Assembly (NCBI GenBank): GCA_964370825.1
Contig: CAYJKY010000004.1
Location: 46,504-110,503, forward strand
Origin: CAYJBH01 sp964370825
Lineage (GTDB): Bacteria > Bacillota > Clostridia > Oscillospirales > Ruminococcaceae
Reading direction: 5' to 3'
DNA: 64,000 bases
Both the position numbers and the translations under genes were made by a program. Below the pieces are notes generated by a model. It was given only the letters and a program-made list of their open reading frames with translations. It ran no database searches and had not been told where the DNA came from. Positions 17,462-25,335 of this stretch are shown in pieces (position 1 is the first letter of the stretch; every line of letters starts with the position of its first letter).

Positions 17462-19699
17462 TTATTCATAATCAATATTATTAATCGACATGGACTTGTA
17501 GGTGTGGCTTCCGTCATCATTTATATTAAAGGATATGTTCAGCAAGGAGGTCTCGGATTCTATCGAGATCCATTGATAGGATATAAAGGTATCCCCTTGA
17601 TTTGTTATATTACCATTGATACCGTTAAAGTATCGGGATAAAACCTCCTCATGGGTGAGTGCAAATTTCTCGTCAATGCTAAGGTCGAGAATTGCTAAAT
17701 ATACGTCACGTAGTTCCTCCATTGTAAAGCTTGGACCTGCGGCTACAGGTGCCGATTCAGATTCGGGAGCGGCGTCGGTTGAGCCTTCGGTTACGGTGTT
17801 AGCGGGTGTGTCTACCGAAGAGCCGTCCGATATCATGGCTATGGAAAAGTCAATTGTGAAGGACTCGCCGTTATAGTCGTAGTCGTAGGTTGCACCTAAC
17901 ACGCCATTTGTGATACCCGGAACAAACCAGGTGTTGTCCTCCTCTTTAAGCGGTGCATCACCGTAAAGCCAAGCATGCTCATCAACAATGGGGAAGAAAG
18001 AATAGTCGTGCAATTCTATATTGAAGGACATAAAGCTGATGTAATCTTCACTATCAACATAGCCGTTCAGATACAGCTCGAAATAATCACCGAGTTCATC
18101 GGCGCCGATATAACCCCACGCTTCATACTCGCCCGATATATCGTCATTACCTACATAGTTGCTTATCGTGACGATTCCGTACCATACGGAGGGGGTTGAG
18201 AGTGTCTCAACCGGAACTGTCTCTTCTGTGCCGTAGCCGGGTGGAACAAAGCCTGTAGCGTTTATTCCGCCGCCCGAAGCGTCGTCCCAGATAGAACTGT
18301 TCTCGGCAGTGAATACAAACACCATCTCATGGCCTGCATTTTCGCCTGTTGCGACAATATTCTCATCCTCTATCACATAGTCCATAACAACACCCTGCAA
18401 AAGCATCGTTTTTGCCGATGTGTCAAGATCAATCGACATGGAGGAACCATAGGCAACGAGCGTCCCATCCTCGCCGTCGATTTCAAGCGTCATCTCAATC
18501 TCTGCCTGCTGTATAGCATCATAGTTCATGACTACGCCTGCCGTTGTCATGCTGGAGAGTATGTATCTGCCGGTTAGGTTGTTTTCATCTATAACCGCAC
18601 CTGTGCCACCTGCACCTTGTGAATTTTCACCGCTCATACCATCTTTAACAAATACAATGTCAAGACCCATGTCGAGAAGGTTTGTTATCTCTATGACATT
18701 GCCGTTTATTGTGCCGGTAAACTCATCACCACGCTGTGTCATTGTAAAGACGTTGCCTTCTATCTCATAGTCGGCATTGAAGCTGTCACCATCCATAGTG
18801 AGGGTGCATTTGTCGCCGGATTTTATCTCTAAGGTGATTCCATCGGGATAGATATCCGTAGGGTTCATGGTCATTCCCATCATGGTCATCTCATCGGCAG
18901 TCCATAACCCGATATTTGGGTCGTCGGAATCGCCGCCGGAAAGTGCACCTACGATTGCAACTATTATCAGTATTACTACAATCAGTGCTACAACGCCTGC
19001 GCCTATGAAAACTATCGGTTTATTGTTTTTAAGTAGGGTAGCAACTTCTCCACCCTGCATTGAGGATTTTGGTTGCCTAGGTGGTTGCATAGGAGGTTGG
19101 CCGGGTTGCCACTGTTGTTGTGGCGGTGGTTGCGTGGGAGGTTGCTGTTGCTGCCATTGCTGCTGTGATGGTTGCTGCATAGGTCGTTGCGCTTGCCACT
19201 GCTGCTGTGGTGGTTGTTGCGCTGGTGGTTGCTGTGACTGCCACTGCTGCTGTGGCGGTTGCTGTATTGGTGGTTGCTGTGACTGCCACTGCTGTTGTGG
19301 TGGTTGTTGTATTGGAGGTTGCTGTTGTTGCCACTGCTGTTGCGGTGGTTGTTGCATGGGAGGTTGCTGTTGTTGCCACTGCTGTTGTGGAGGTTGTTGC
19401 ATGGGAGGTTGCTGTTGTTGCCACTGCTGTTGTGGAGGTTGTTGCATGGGTGGTTTCTGTTGAGGCTGGGGCTGTTGTACAGAAGGTTGTTTTGTTTCCC
19501 ACTGTTGTGGTGTCGGTGGTTCCTGTACCGGTGGTTCAGGTGTAGGTGCTACCGGTGCCGGCATTACCGGTGTAGGTTCCGGTGGCTGTTCTACCGGTAT
19601 GGATTGCTGAGGTTCCGGCGGTTGCGCCGCCGCGCCACAGTTGTCACAAAATTTTGAAGACGGTGAAATTTCAAATCCACACTTATTGCATTTGCCCAT
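17462..19699 (-). CDS. Zinc-ribbon membrane protein with Pro/Gln repeat and lipocalin-like outer domains
   Basis: A 745-residue single-pass protein. The N-terminal zinc ribbon is CNKCGFEISPSSKFCDNCG. Residues ~25-215 are a low-complexity Pro/Gln region with about nine copies of a 15-residue unit close to PPMQQPPQQQWQQQQ. A membrane helix lies at about 228-252 (IVFIGAGVVALIVVILIIV). Outside come two lipocalin-like beta-barrel-type segments, ~260-360 (NIGLWTADEM, GDKCTLTMDGD) and ~370-470 (LTGRYILSSM), then a ~130-residue domain and a short Ser/Glu linker with a final globular region. The cytoplasmic ribbon and repeat with an extracellular barrel suggest a structural or sensory envelope role; this is inference. 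The stop abuts repeat array A. Confidence 0.75.
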   Translation of the reverse strand: MGKCNKCGFEISPSSKFCDNCGAAAQPPEPQQSIPVEQPPEPTPVMPAPVAPTPEPPVQEPPTPQQWETKQPSVQQPQPQQKPPMQQPPQQQWQQQQPPMQQPPQQQWQQQQPPMQQPPQQQWQQQQPPIQQPPQQQWQSQQPPIQQPPQQQWQSQQPPAQQPPQQQWQAQRPMQQPSQQQWQQQQPPTQPPPQQQWQPGQPPMQPPRQPKSSMQGGEVATLLKNNKPIVFIGAGVVALIVVILIIVAIVGALSGGDSDDPNIGLWTADEMTMMGMTMNPTDIYPDGITLEIKSGDKCTLTMDGDSFNADYEIEGNVFTMTQRGDEFTGTINGNVIEITNLLDMGLDIVFVKDGMSGENSQGAGGTGAVIDENNLTGRYILSSMTTAGVVMNYDAIQQAEIEMTLEIDGEDGTLVAYGSSMSIDLDTSAKTMLLQGVVMDYVIEDENIVATGENAGHEMVFVFTAENSSIWDDASGGGINATGFVPPGYGTEETVPVETLSTPSVWYGIVTISNYVGNDDISGEYEAWGYIGADELGDYFELYLNGYVDSEDYISFMSFNIELHDYSFFPIVDEHAWLYGDAPLKEEDNTWFVPGITNGVLGATYDYDYNGESFTIDFSIAMISDGSSVDTPANTVTEGSTDAAPESESAPVAAGPSFTMEELRDVYLAILDLSIDEKFALTHEEVLSRYFNGINGNITNQGDTFISYQWISIESETSLLNISFNINDDGSHTYKSMSINNIDYE
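19077..19470 (-). repeat. Coding tandem repeat (45-bp units, Pro/Gln/Trp)
   Basis: Within the zinc-ribbon membrane protein, units of about 45 bp encode PPMQQPPQQQWQQQQ and close variants (PPIQQPPQQQWQSQQ, PPAQQPPQQQWQAQ). Two or three adjacent units are almost identical at the DNA level while others have drifted, consistent with slippage. The copy number is a likely site of variation between strains and of assembly error. Confidence 0.88.
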
Positions 19700-19756
19700 A
19701 AAAGCTCTCCTTTATTTCTGTAAAAATAATTTATTTTAATTTGCAACTACTTAACA

Positions 19757-20140
19757 TTACAAATTTGCTACCACATCTACAAGATAATTCAGTCCCGAGG
19801 AGCTATATAAAAACATGTCTATCTCATCATTCTTAAATGCTGAGGATGCAACGGATGCTGAATTCGGAAAATTTTCCTCATCGACTATCATGACAATTTT
19901 ACAACCGGGCACAACCTCCTTGATTTTCTCTACCCTTGTAAGCCAGTCGTCCAGTGCAAGTGGATAATAATCTCTCAATTCGGCAAGCAGAACATCGGCG
20001 TTACTGCTTCGACATGCCGACAAACAGCTCTCAATGCTTGGCACTACCTCTATTATTGATGTAGGGTTTCTTGCGGCAATAGCATGAGTTATACCCGATA
20101 ATAAAAGCTTGTTTTGAATATAAACCGCTACTGTTCTCAT
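19757..20140 (-). CDS. Stand-alone degenerate receiver-domain protein
   Basis: A 127-residue CheY-like fold with no output domain. The phosphoacceptor position after strand 3 is Glu54 in DVLLAELRD instead of Asp, and the N-terminal acidic pair is replaced by Gln9-Asn10 (VYIQNKLL), so it cannot be phosphorylated in the usual way. The C-terminal Lys/Thr positions are also hard to recognise. It is a pseudo-receiver, perhaps constitutive or ligand-driven. It sits alone between the Pro/Gln-repeat gene and a terminator that ends the kinase/regulator operon. Confidence 0.6.
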   Translation of the reverse strand: MRTVAVYIQNKLLLSGITHAIAARNPTSIIEVVPSIESCLSACRSSNADVLLAELRDYYPLALDDWLTRVEKIKEVVPGCKIVMIVDEENFPNSASVASSAFKNDEIDMFLYSSSGLNYLVDVVANL

Positions 20141-20236
20141 AAAACAACCTCACCTTAATCTTTTCAAAATTATAACAGCTAAAAGAATTTAAAACATCGT
20201 GTATTTCCGCTGATTTTCATTTTTGTTAAAACAGCA

Positions 20237-20267
20237 CAAAAAACGCTGTGAACTTTGTACACAGCGT
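20237..20267 (-). terminator. Rho-independent terminator of the two-component operon
   Basis: On the minus strand ACGCTGTG pairs with CACAGCGT (20243-20250 with 20260-20267) around a 9-base loop, followed by a run of six T. It lies about 40 bases after the response regulator stop. Confidence 0.85.
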
Positions 20268-20273
20268 CTAATA

Positions 20274-20296
20274 TAATCAATCAAGTTGAACTACTA
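20274..20296 (+). repeat. 23-bp dispersed repeat, copy 2
   Basis: Identical in reverse complement to 8536-8558. This copy lies between the response regulator stop codon and the terminator hairpin. Confidence 0.75.
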
Positions 20297-20304
20297 TTAT
20301 TTGA

Positions 20305-20940
20305 TTAATCGGTCTCCTCGCCGGAGATGATGAACTTTTTCGATGCCACATCGGCAACAAGTTTGAGAAGATTATCATATCCGGTTTTGTTTTTTATGTT
20401 GCTTAGGTGGGTGTCTAAGGTTCTGCTTTTGATGCTTAGCATTTCGCACACCCTTTCGTTGGAGTGTCCGTTTACCTTTGCCTGTAAAATTTCCAGCTCT
20501 TTTGGAGTGAAATCAGATATTTTAGCAACGCCAATTTTAATAACCGGCTGTTGTTCGGGGTAGTAAGTGTTGCCGTTCATTACGCTGTCCATCACAAGCA
20601 GTAGGTCCATGTCGGCATGGTCTTTGTACCAAAAACCTTCACACCCTGCATTTCTTGCCTCCTCGACATATTTTTTTTGCAGAACAAAGGTGAGGATAAT
20701 AATCTTAATTTCAGGATATATTTTTTTTACCTTGGCGGCCACCTTAATTCCGGTTTCCTTGCCCAGTGTGTGTATGTCCATAAGAATTAAGTCAACCGGC
20801 TCATACATTAACTCATCAAGCACCCTGTCGGCAGTGAAAAATGCCTTGGTTATTTTGTATCTGCCATCGCTTCTCATTATGGCGTACTGCATGAGTGCGT
20901 GAGAGCTACTCTGATCGTCCACAATCATTACGTTAAACAT
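20305..20940 (-). CDS. LuxR/NarL-type response regulator
   Basis: A 211-residue response regulator. The receiver has the acidic pair in MIVDDQ (residues 5-10), phosphoacceptor Asp in LILMDIHT near 57, Thr in IILTF and Lys in FWYKDHAD. A C-terminal LuxR-type HTH (FTPKELEILQAKVNGHSNERVCEML, then SIKSRTLDTHLSNIKNK) binds DNA. Its start overlaps the histidine kinase stop by 8 bases, so the pair is cotranslated. Targets are unknown; the operon itself is a plausible one. Confidence 0.92.
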   Translation of the reverse strand: MFNVMIVDDQSSSHALMQYAIMRSDGRYKITKAFFTADRVLDELMYEPVDLILMDIHTLGKETGIKVAAKVKKIYPEIKIIILTFVLQKKYVEEARNAGCEGFWYKDHADMDLLLVMDSVMNGNTYYPEQQPVIKIGVAKISDFTPKELEILQAKVNGHSNERVCEMLSIKSRTLDTHLSNIKNKTGYDNLLKLVADVASKKFIISGEETD

Positions 20941-22249
20941 TTTCCTCTCCTATATCCAACAATTTCACCGACATGGTAACCCCGTTATCGCAGGACATGC
21001 TCATTTCGCCGCCTGACTGCTCGATACGTTGCCTTAAACCCGAAAGTCCGCTACCCTCTTTAATTTCGGTTATTATATGTTCCGTTTCGTTTTGAATTGT
21101 TAGCTGAATACCCGGTGTATGCGATATGTTTACCATGAGTTTGTTCGCCCCTGCGTGCCTGTAGGCGTTTTTAATCATCTCGTTAATGCATAAAAGTATC
21201 GTAGTTTTGTTGTGCTCCTGCGTAGGAAGCTCGCCACTTAAGGATATTTCACAGCCGAGTTTGTCTGCAAAAAGCATTACCTGCTCTAATGTTATACGCT
21301 GTCTATCATCGCGGGACAGCTCGCACACAACATTGTTAAGGTTGCCCCAATATTCGACAAGTGTTTTTACCTCTCCGGTATTCTCCTTTTCTCGTAGCGT
21401 CTTTTTTGTTAGGGTTAAAAGGTTGCCGAAGTTATCGTGGAAATTTATTTTCATGTTAACAGCAACCTGTGCACCGGCATTTTCCTCGATGATATCATCA
21501 AGTTTTTTTAGCCTTGTGTGTTGTTGCAACAATCTTTCGTTTAAGTTACGAGTGTTTTCGCTCAGATTATAAAGCTCGGTTATATCGGTTGCCTTAAACT
21601 CGAGATAATCCTCGTCGTTGTAACGACATTGACTTTTTGAAAACTGCCAAACCCTGCCTGTGTCTAGGATGAATGCGGGCTCCTTGCCCTTTATTACGCA
21701 GTTGTTTTTTCCTTGTAATGCTGTTATATCCTGCCATAAACCTGCCGCACTTCGCAGTGGTTTTTTTGCAAGTTCCTTGTAGAGGCTGTGCATAATGTGG
21801 TTGGATAATATCAGCTCCTCATCACTTGTCATAAAGGCAATGCCTGTAGGCAGATTTTCCAGTGATTCCTTTACCGAGAAGGTGTTTATTCTGTTTTTGT
21901 CGTTTTGGTATAATTTATATGTTGTGGCTACTGCGTATATAATCATTAGCAAGCTTAGGATTATATGCAGATAATAAGGTATGCTGTTTGAGGGCGAAAA
22001 TACAGGCATTGACAGGGAATGGTATTTCTCTCTACCTACCTTGTTTAGCTCTGAAAGTGCAGAGTAGTTTAAAATGCTTAGCGCCAACAACGAGCAAAGC
22101 AATGCCACACGGTAACTTTTGCTTTTTTCCACTATATGAAATATTAGCGCAACCAACAGCAGTATGGTGCTTAGCATTACTAACAAAATTATATATGCTT
22201 TTGCCGCGTCACTTATAGCCGAAAAAGCCAAACCATTCCCTCCTTTCAT
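20933..22249 (-). CDS. Sensor histidine kinase (HisKA_3/LytS-like ATPase)
   Basis: A 438-residue kinase. Three or more N-terminal hydrophobic segments lie within residues 1-115. A PAS-like region around 125-205 (FMTSDEELILSNHIM) is followed by a coiled coil and the dimerisation segment with a candidate phosphoacceptor His in NFHDNFGNLL. The ATPase has the N box NEMIKNAYRHAG and a G box GSGLSGLRQRIEQSGG, but no clear DxG box: the equivalent stretch reads LTIQNETEH. It pairs with the overlapping response regulator gene and follows the 7TM protein gene by 26 bases. Signal unknown. Confidence 0.85.
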   Translation of the reverse strand: MKGGNGLAFSAISDAAKAYIILLVMLSTILLLVALIFHIVEKSKSYRVALLCSLLALSILNYSALSELNKVGREKYHSLSMPVFSPSNSIPYYLHIILSLLMIIYAVATTYKLYQNDKNRINTFSVKESLENLPTGIAFMTSDEELILSNHIMHSLYKELAKKPLRSAAGLWQDITALQGKNNCVIKGKEPAFILDTGRVWQFSKSQCRYNDEDYLEFKATDITELYNLSENTRNLNERLLQQHTRLKKLDDIIEENAGAQVAVNMKINFHDNFGNLLTLTKKTLREKENTGEVKTLVEYWGNLNNVVCELSRDDRQRITLEQVMLFADKLGCEISLSGELPTQEHNKTTILLCINEMIKNAYRHAGANKLMVNISHTPGIQLTIQNETEHIITEIKEGSGLSGLRQRIEQSGGEMSMSCDNGVTMSVKLLDIGEENV

Positions 22250-22275
22250 TACTCGATAATAAAATGATGTCGTCT

Positions 22276-23958
22276 TTACTTTGGCATAACAAGGGACACA
22301 TGATAGCCATCGTTTTCGCTCGAAAGTTTAATTTCACCTTTTTGTGCGTGTATTGTAGCCGCAAAATCGTCAAGACATATGCTTATGTCTCCCGAAATTT
22401 GAACTGCAAACAACATGTTTTTATCATCAAATTCATAGGTTACATATACAGCCTCAAAATTGTACTTTGCGCCTTCTATGATATTTTGGTATAAATCAAA
22501 ACCTGCCATTGCCGCTTTAAGGCTCATTTCGCTGTTATTTATTATGTTTATTACACAGGTTATCTCGTATAGTCTTAAAAGCTGAAAGGACTCTAAAAAG
22601 CAGTATCGTATGTCCTCGGCATAAATATGCCCTTCCGCCTGTTCGCTTAGGATTAGATTAACCCTTCTTTTTATGTAGGTTGAGGTCATGCTTGTTTCAA
22701 AAAGCAGGCGTTTTAGCTCGAAAGGCTCGGTTTTTTCATTACTTTGTATCTCGGATTTAATCTTTTCGGTCAGGGGCAAAATCTCCTTGAGCATAATTCC
22801 GTGTAAATCGTTTAGTTTTCTTAGCCTTGCCCTCTCACTCTTTTGCTCGTTTTCAAGGTTTAAAAGGTCTACCTCTCTGTAAAGTTTGTCGTTTAGCAGC
22901 TTTAAATTTTTAATCAGACGGCTGATTTGTGAAACATCGCTGTTCCATGCAACATAACCGCCGTTAATATCAGCTATCTGCGAGCGTATTTCGGAGTTAA
23001 AGGAAAATGTTTTTGCACCTTGGAGAGTTTCAAAATCGGCTTTTGTAATAGGTAATGTGTTTTCCGATATATAAACAGTCTCACCCTCGTCGTCTAAAAT
23101 TTGCGCCCTTATATTTGCCATTGCAAAACATTCGCTGTGCCCAATGTTGGAATGAATAAGCCCTGTTCTTATAAAGGATTCCAGCAGTGCTATTGCCATG
23201 CTACAGCCGAAAATCGTAAGGTCAAGGTAATGCCCTAAGCCATAGGTCGGTTTTATAATATAAAGCACGGTGTATAAAACGGTTGTTGTTATTACTAAAA
23301 TCGGCCAAAGGGCTTTTCGTCTTGTGGCTTTTGAAAGGCTGAATTTTCGGATGATTATTACCGATGCCGTAACGACTACACATAGAATGAAGATAAGAAC
23401 GAGATAATACACTATCCCGTGGCTGTATTCCAGACCGTAGGCATGTTTGGTTATATCGATGTTAAAGGCAAGACCGTGAATGTCGTTTGTGAGGACGGCT
23501 ATTATAAGTAAAACTGCCGGTATATAGAGCAACGACCATCTTTTATCAGGACGGTAATCCTCGTTTTCTCCCACGCAGAGTGCAACAAAAAGAAAGAGTA
23601 CGGATAGCATTATCATTGGTATGTAGTACATATACCATAAAAATCTGTCCTCAAAAATCACAAACTCAAAGGCAGACCATTTAATGGAACGAATTGCCAC
23701 CCAAAAAATTATATTTGCGCCTATCAGCATAAGGTAGTTTCGAACCCGACTTTGCATTACCCGCCGATACAGGCTGATTATCCAGTAGGAGTAAATGCCT
23801 ATAAAAACACAGATAGACAGCACAAAGCCAAGCCCGACTATATACTGAGAATGAACCGGTATCAGGTTGTTTAAGTTGCCAATCAGCAACCCAAAAACAA
23901 TAAGCACAGCAAAAAGTAAGCTGTCGAATATGTTTTTTTGTGTCGACCTTTTTGGCAT
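22276..23958 (-). CDS. 7TM sensor protein with degenerate histidine-kinase-like C-terminus
   Basis: A 560-residue protein. Residues ~12-255 contain seven to eight hydrophobic segments, the pattern of the histidine-kinase N-terminal 7TM domain. A short linker domain follows (DDEGETVYISENTLPIT), then a coiled coil (LKLLNDKLYREVDLLNLENEQK) and a region laid out like a HisKA/ATPase pair. However, the ATPase motifs are missing: no N box with the usual Asn, no DxG and no glycine lid, only the last strand HVSLVMPK. It is probably an inactive partner that senses for the complete kinase encoded next to it. A TATAAT lies upstream near 23990 on the minus strand. Confidence 0.65.
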   Translation of the reverse strand: MPKRSTQKNIFDSLLFAVLIVFGLLIGNLNNLIPVHSQYIVGLGFVLSICVFIGIYSYWIISLYRRVMQSRVRNYLMLIGANIIFWVAIRSIKWSAFEFVIFEDRFLWYMYYIPMIMLSVLFLFVALCVGENEDYRPDKRWSLLYIPAVLLIIAVLTNDIHGLAFNIDITKHAYGLEYSHGIVYYLVLIFILCVVVTASVIIIRKFSLSKATRRKALWPILVITTTVLYTVLYIIKPTYGLGHYLDLTIFGCSMAIALLESFIRTGLIHSNIGHSECFAMANIRAQILDDEGETVYISENTLPITKADFETLQGAKTFSFNSEIRSQIADINGGYVAWNSDVSQISRLIKNLKLLNDKLYREVDLLNLENEQKSERARLRKLNDLHGIMLKEILPLTEKIKSEIQSNEKTEPFELKRLLFETSMTSTYIKRRVNLILSEQAEGHIYAEDIRYCFLESFQLLRLYEITCVINIINNSEMSLKAAMAGFDLYQNIIEGAKYNFEAVYVTYEFDDKNMLFAVQISGDISICLDDFAATIHAQKGEIKLSSENDGYHVSLVMPK

Positions 23959-24083
23959 GGAGGCAGTTCCCTTTTTATGATAAAGGATTATACAGTAGTA
24001 CCAAAAACAAGCGTTGAAGGACCATAATTATTATACAGGCATTTATAAATATTTACAACCTTATTTTTATAGTTGAACCAATG

Positions 24084-24120
24084 AAAAACCACCCACGACC
24101 GATGGCCATAGGTGGTTTTG
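24084..24120 (-). terminator. Rho-independent terminator of the GAPDH gene
   Basis: AAAACCACC at 24085-24093 pairs with GGTGGTTTT at 24111-24119; on the minus strand the stem is followed by T residues. It lies about 40 bases after the GAPDH stop. Confidence 0.8.
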
Positions 24121-24157
24121 TTTCAGACATTATTTAACTGTGTCCATAACATGGATT

Positions 24158-25165
24158 TTATTTAACTGTATCCATGTGAGATATAAGGTCGAGAACCTTG
24201 TTTGAGTAGCCCCACTCATTGTCGTACCATGCAACAAGCTTTACGAACTTGTCGGTAAGTGCGATGCCTGCCTTTGCGTCGAAGATGGAGGTGTTCTCAT
24301 CGCCAATGAAGTCGCTGGATACTAAATCTTCGTCAACATACTCGAGTACGCCCTTCATTTCGCCGTCTGCAGCTGCCTTGATGGTTTTGCAGATTTCGTC
24401 GTAGGAGGCGGGTTTGCCTAGGTTTACGGTAAGGTCAACAACCGAAACGTCGAGTGTCGGTACACGGAAAGCCATACCTGTCAATTTGCCGTTGAGCTCA
24501 GGGATAACCTTGCCTACAGCTTTAGCAGCGCCTGTTGAGGAAGGAATGATGTTGCCTGCTGCGGCACGTCCACCACGCCAGTCTTTGCTGGAAGGAGCGT
24601 CAACGGTTTTCTGTGTGTTGGTTGTAGCATGAACTGTTGTCATTAAGCCGTCTACAATGCCGAAGTTATCGTTGATAACCTTAGCAAGCGGTGCTAAACA
24701 GTTTGTTGTACAGGAAGCGTTGGAAACGATATCCATGTCTGCTGTGTATTTGTCGAGGTTAACACCACAAACAAACATTGGTGCATCGGCGGAAGGAGCA
24801 GAGATAACAACCTTCTTAGCGCCACCCTTAATGTGAGCGGAAGCCTTCTCGGTTGTGGTGAAAACACCGGTGCTCTCAACAACATAATCAGCGGATACAG
24901 AGCCCCACGGAATACTTGCCGGATCTTTTTCAGCAAAAAATTTAATTGTTTTGCCGTTTACAACGATTGCATTATCGGTGTAGGTAACCTCACCTTTGAA
25001 ACGACCATGAACTGTGTCGTAACGAAGCATATAGGCCATGTAATCCGGAGTCATGAAGGGATCGTTGATGCCTACGATGTCATAAAGGTCAGATTTCTCG
25101 CAAGCGGCACGGAACACTAAACGTCCGATACGGCCAAAACCATTAATACCAATTTTGATTGCCAT
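24158..25165 (-). CDS. gap: Glyceraldehyde-3-phosphate dehydrogenase
   Basis: A 335-residue NAD-dependent GAPDH of glycolysis, converting glyceraldehyde-3-phosphate and phosphate to 1,3-bisphosphoglycerate in the cytoplasm. The Rossmann start IKIGINGFGRIGRLVFRA (residues 3-20), catalytic Cys152 in SNASCTTNCLAP and the C-terminal WYDNEWGYSNKVLDLI are all typical, and the length is that of the classical enzyme. AAGGAG precedes the ATG. It stands alone with its own promoter and terminator. An 18-bp near copy of its last six codons, stop included, lies just downstream. Confidence 0.98.
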   Translation of the reverse strand: MAIKIGINGFGRIGRLVFRAACEKSDLYDIVGINDPFMTPDYMAYMLRYDTVHGRFKGEVTYTDNAIVVNGKTIKFFAEKDPASIPWGSVSADYVVESTGVFTTTEKASAHIKGGAKKVVISAPSADAPMFVCGVNLDKYTADMDIVSNASCTTNCLAPLAKVINDNFGIVDGLMTTVHATTNTQKTVDAPSSKDWRGGRAAAGNIIPSSTGAAKAVGKVIPELNGKLTGMAFRVPTLDVSVVDLTVNLGKPASYDEICKTIKAAADGEMKGVLEYVDEDLVSSDFIGDENTSIFDAKAGIALTDKFVKLVAWYDNEWGYSNKVLDLISHMDTVK

Positions 25166-25209
25166 AATTTTAGTTCTCCTTAAATCATTAATTAATCTAC
25201 TTGTGATAT

Positions 25210-25238
25210 ATTATACCCTAAACTTTACAAGTCTGCAA
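25210..25238 (-). promoter_or_regulatory. Promoter of gap
   Basis: On the minus strand TTGCAG (25238-25233), a 17-base spacer and TATAAT (25215-25210) form a good sigma-A type promoter, about 45 bases before the GAPDH ATG. Confidence 0.75.
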
Positions 25239-25276
25239 TACTAAATGCTAAATTTTTTTAAAATTGACAAAAATTT

Positions 25277-25310
25277 AACATTCATGCAAACTTTATGTTG
25301 CATGAATGTT
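25277..25310 (-). terminator. Strong hairpin terminator after the M23 peptidase gene
   Basis: AACATTCATGCAA (25277-25289) pairs perfectly with TTGCATGAATGTT (25298-25310), a 13-bp stem with an 8-base loop. On the minus strand it is followed by AAATTTTTG. It lies about 26 bases after the M23 stop and likely ends the XDH-like operon. Confidence 0.8.
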
Positions 25311-25335
25311 AGCAGAGCTGTTGGTAATGTTGCCG

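Noticed and set aside
18867..19463. Cys/Gly-rich 198-codon frame on the plus strand opposite the Pro/Gln-repeat gene, resembling a metal-binding peptide
   Set aside because: It is the reverse-strand reading of the 45-bp Pro/Gln repeat; no ribosome site of its own, and other frames there are equally repetitive.
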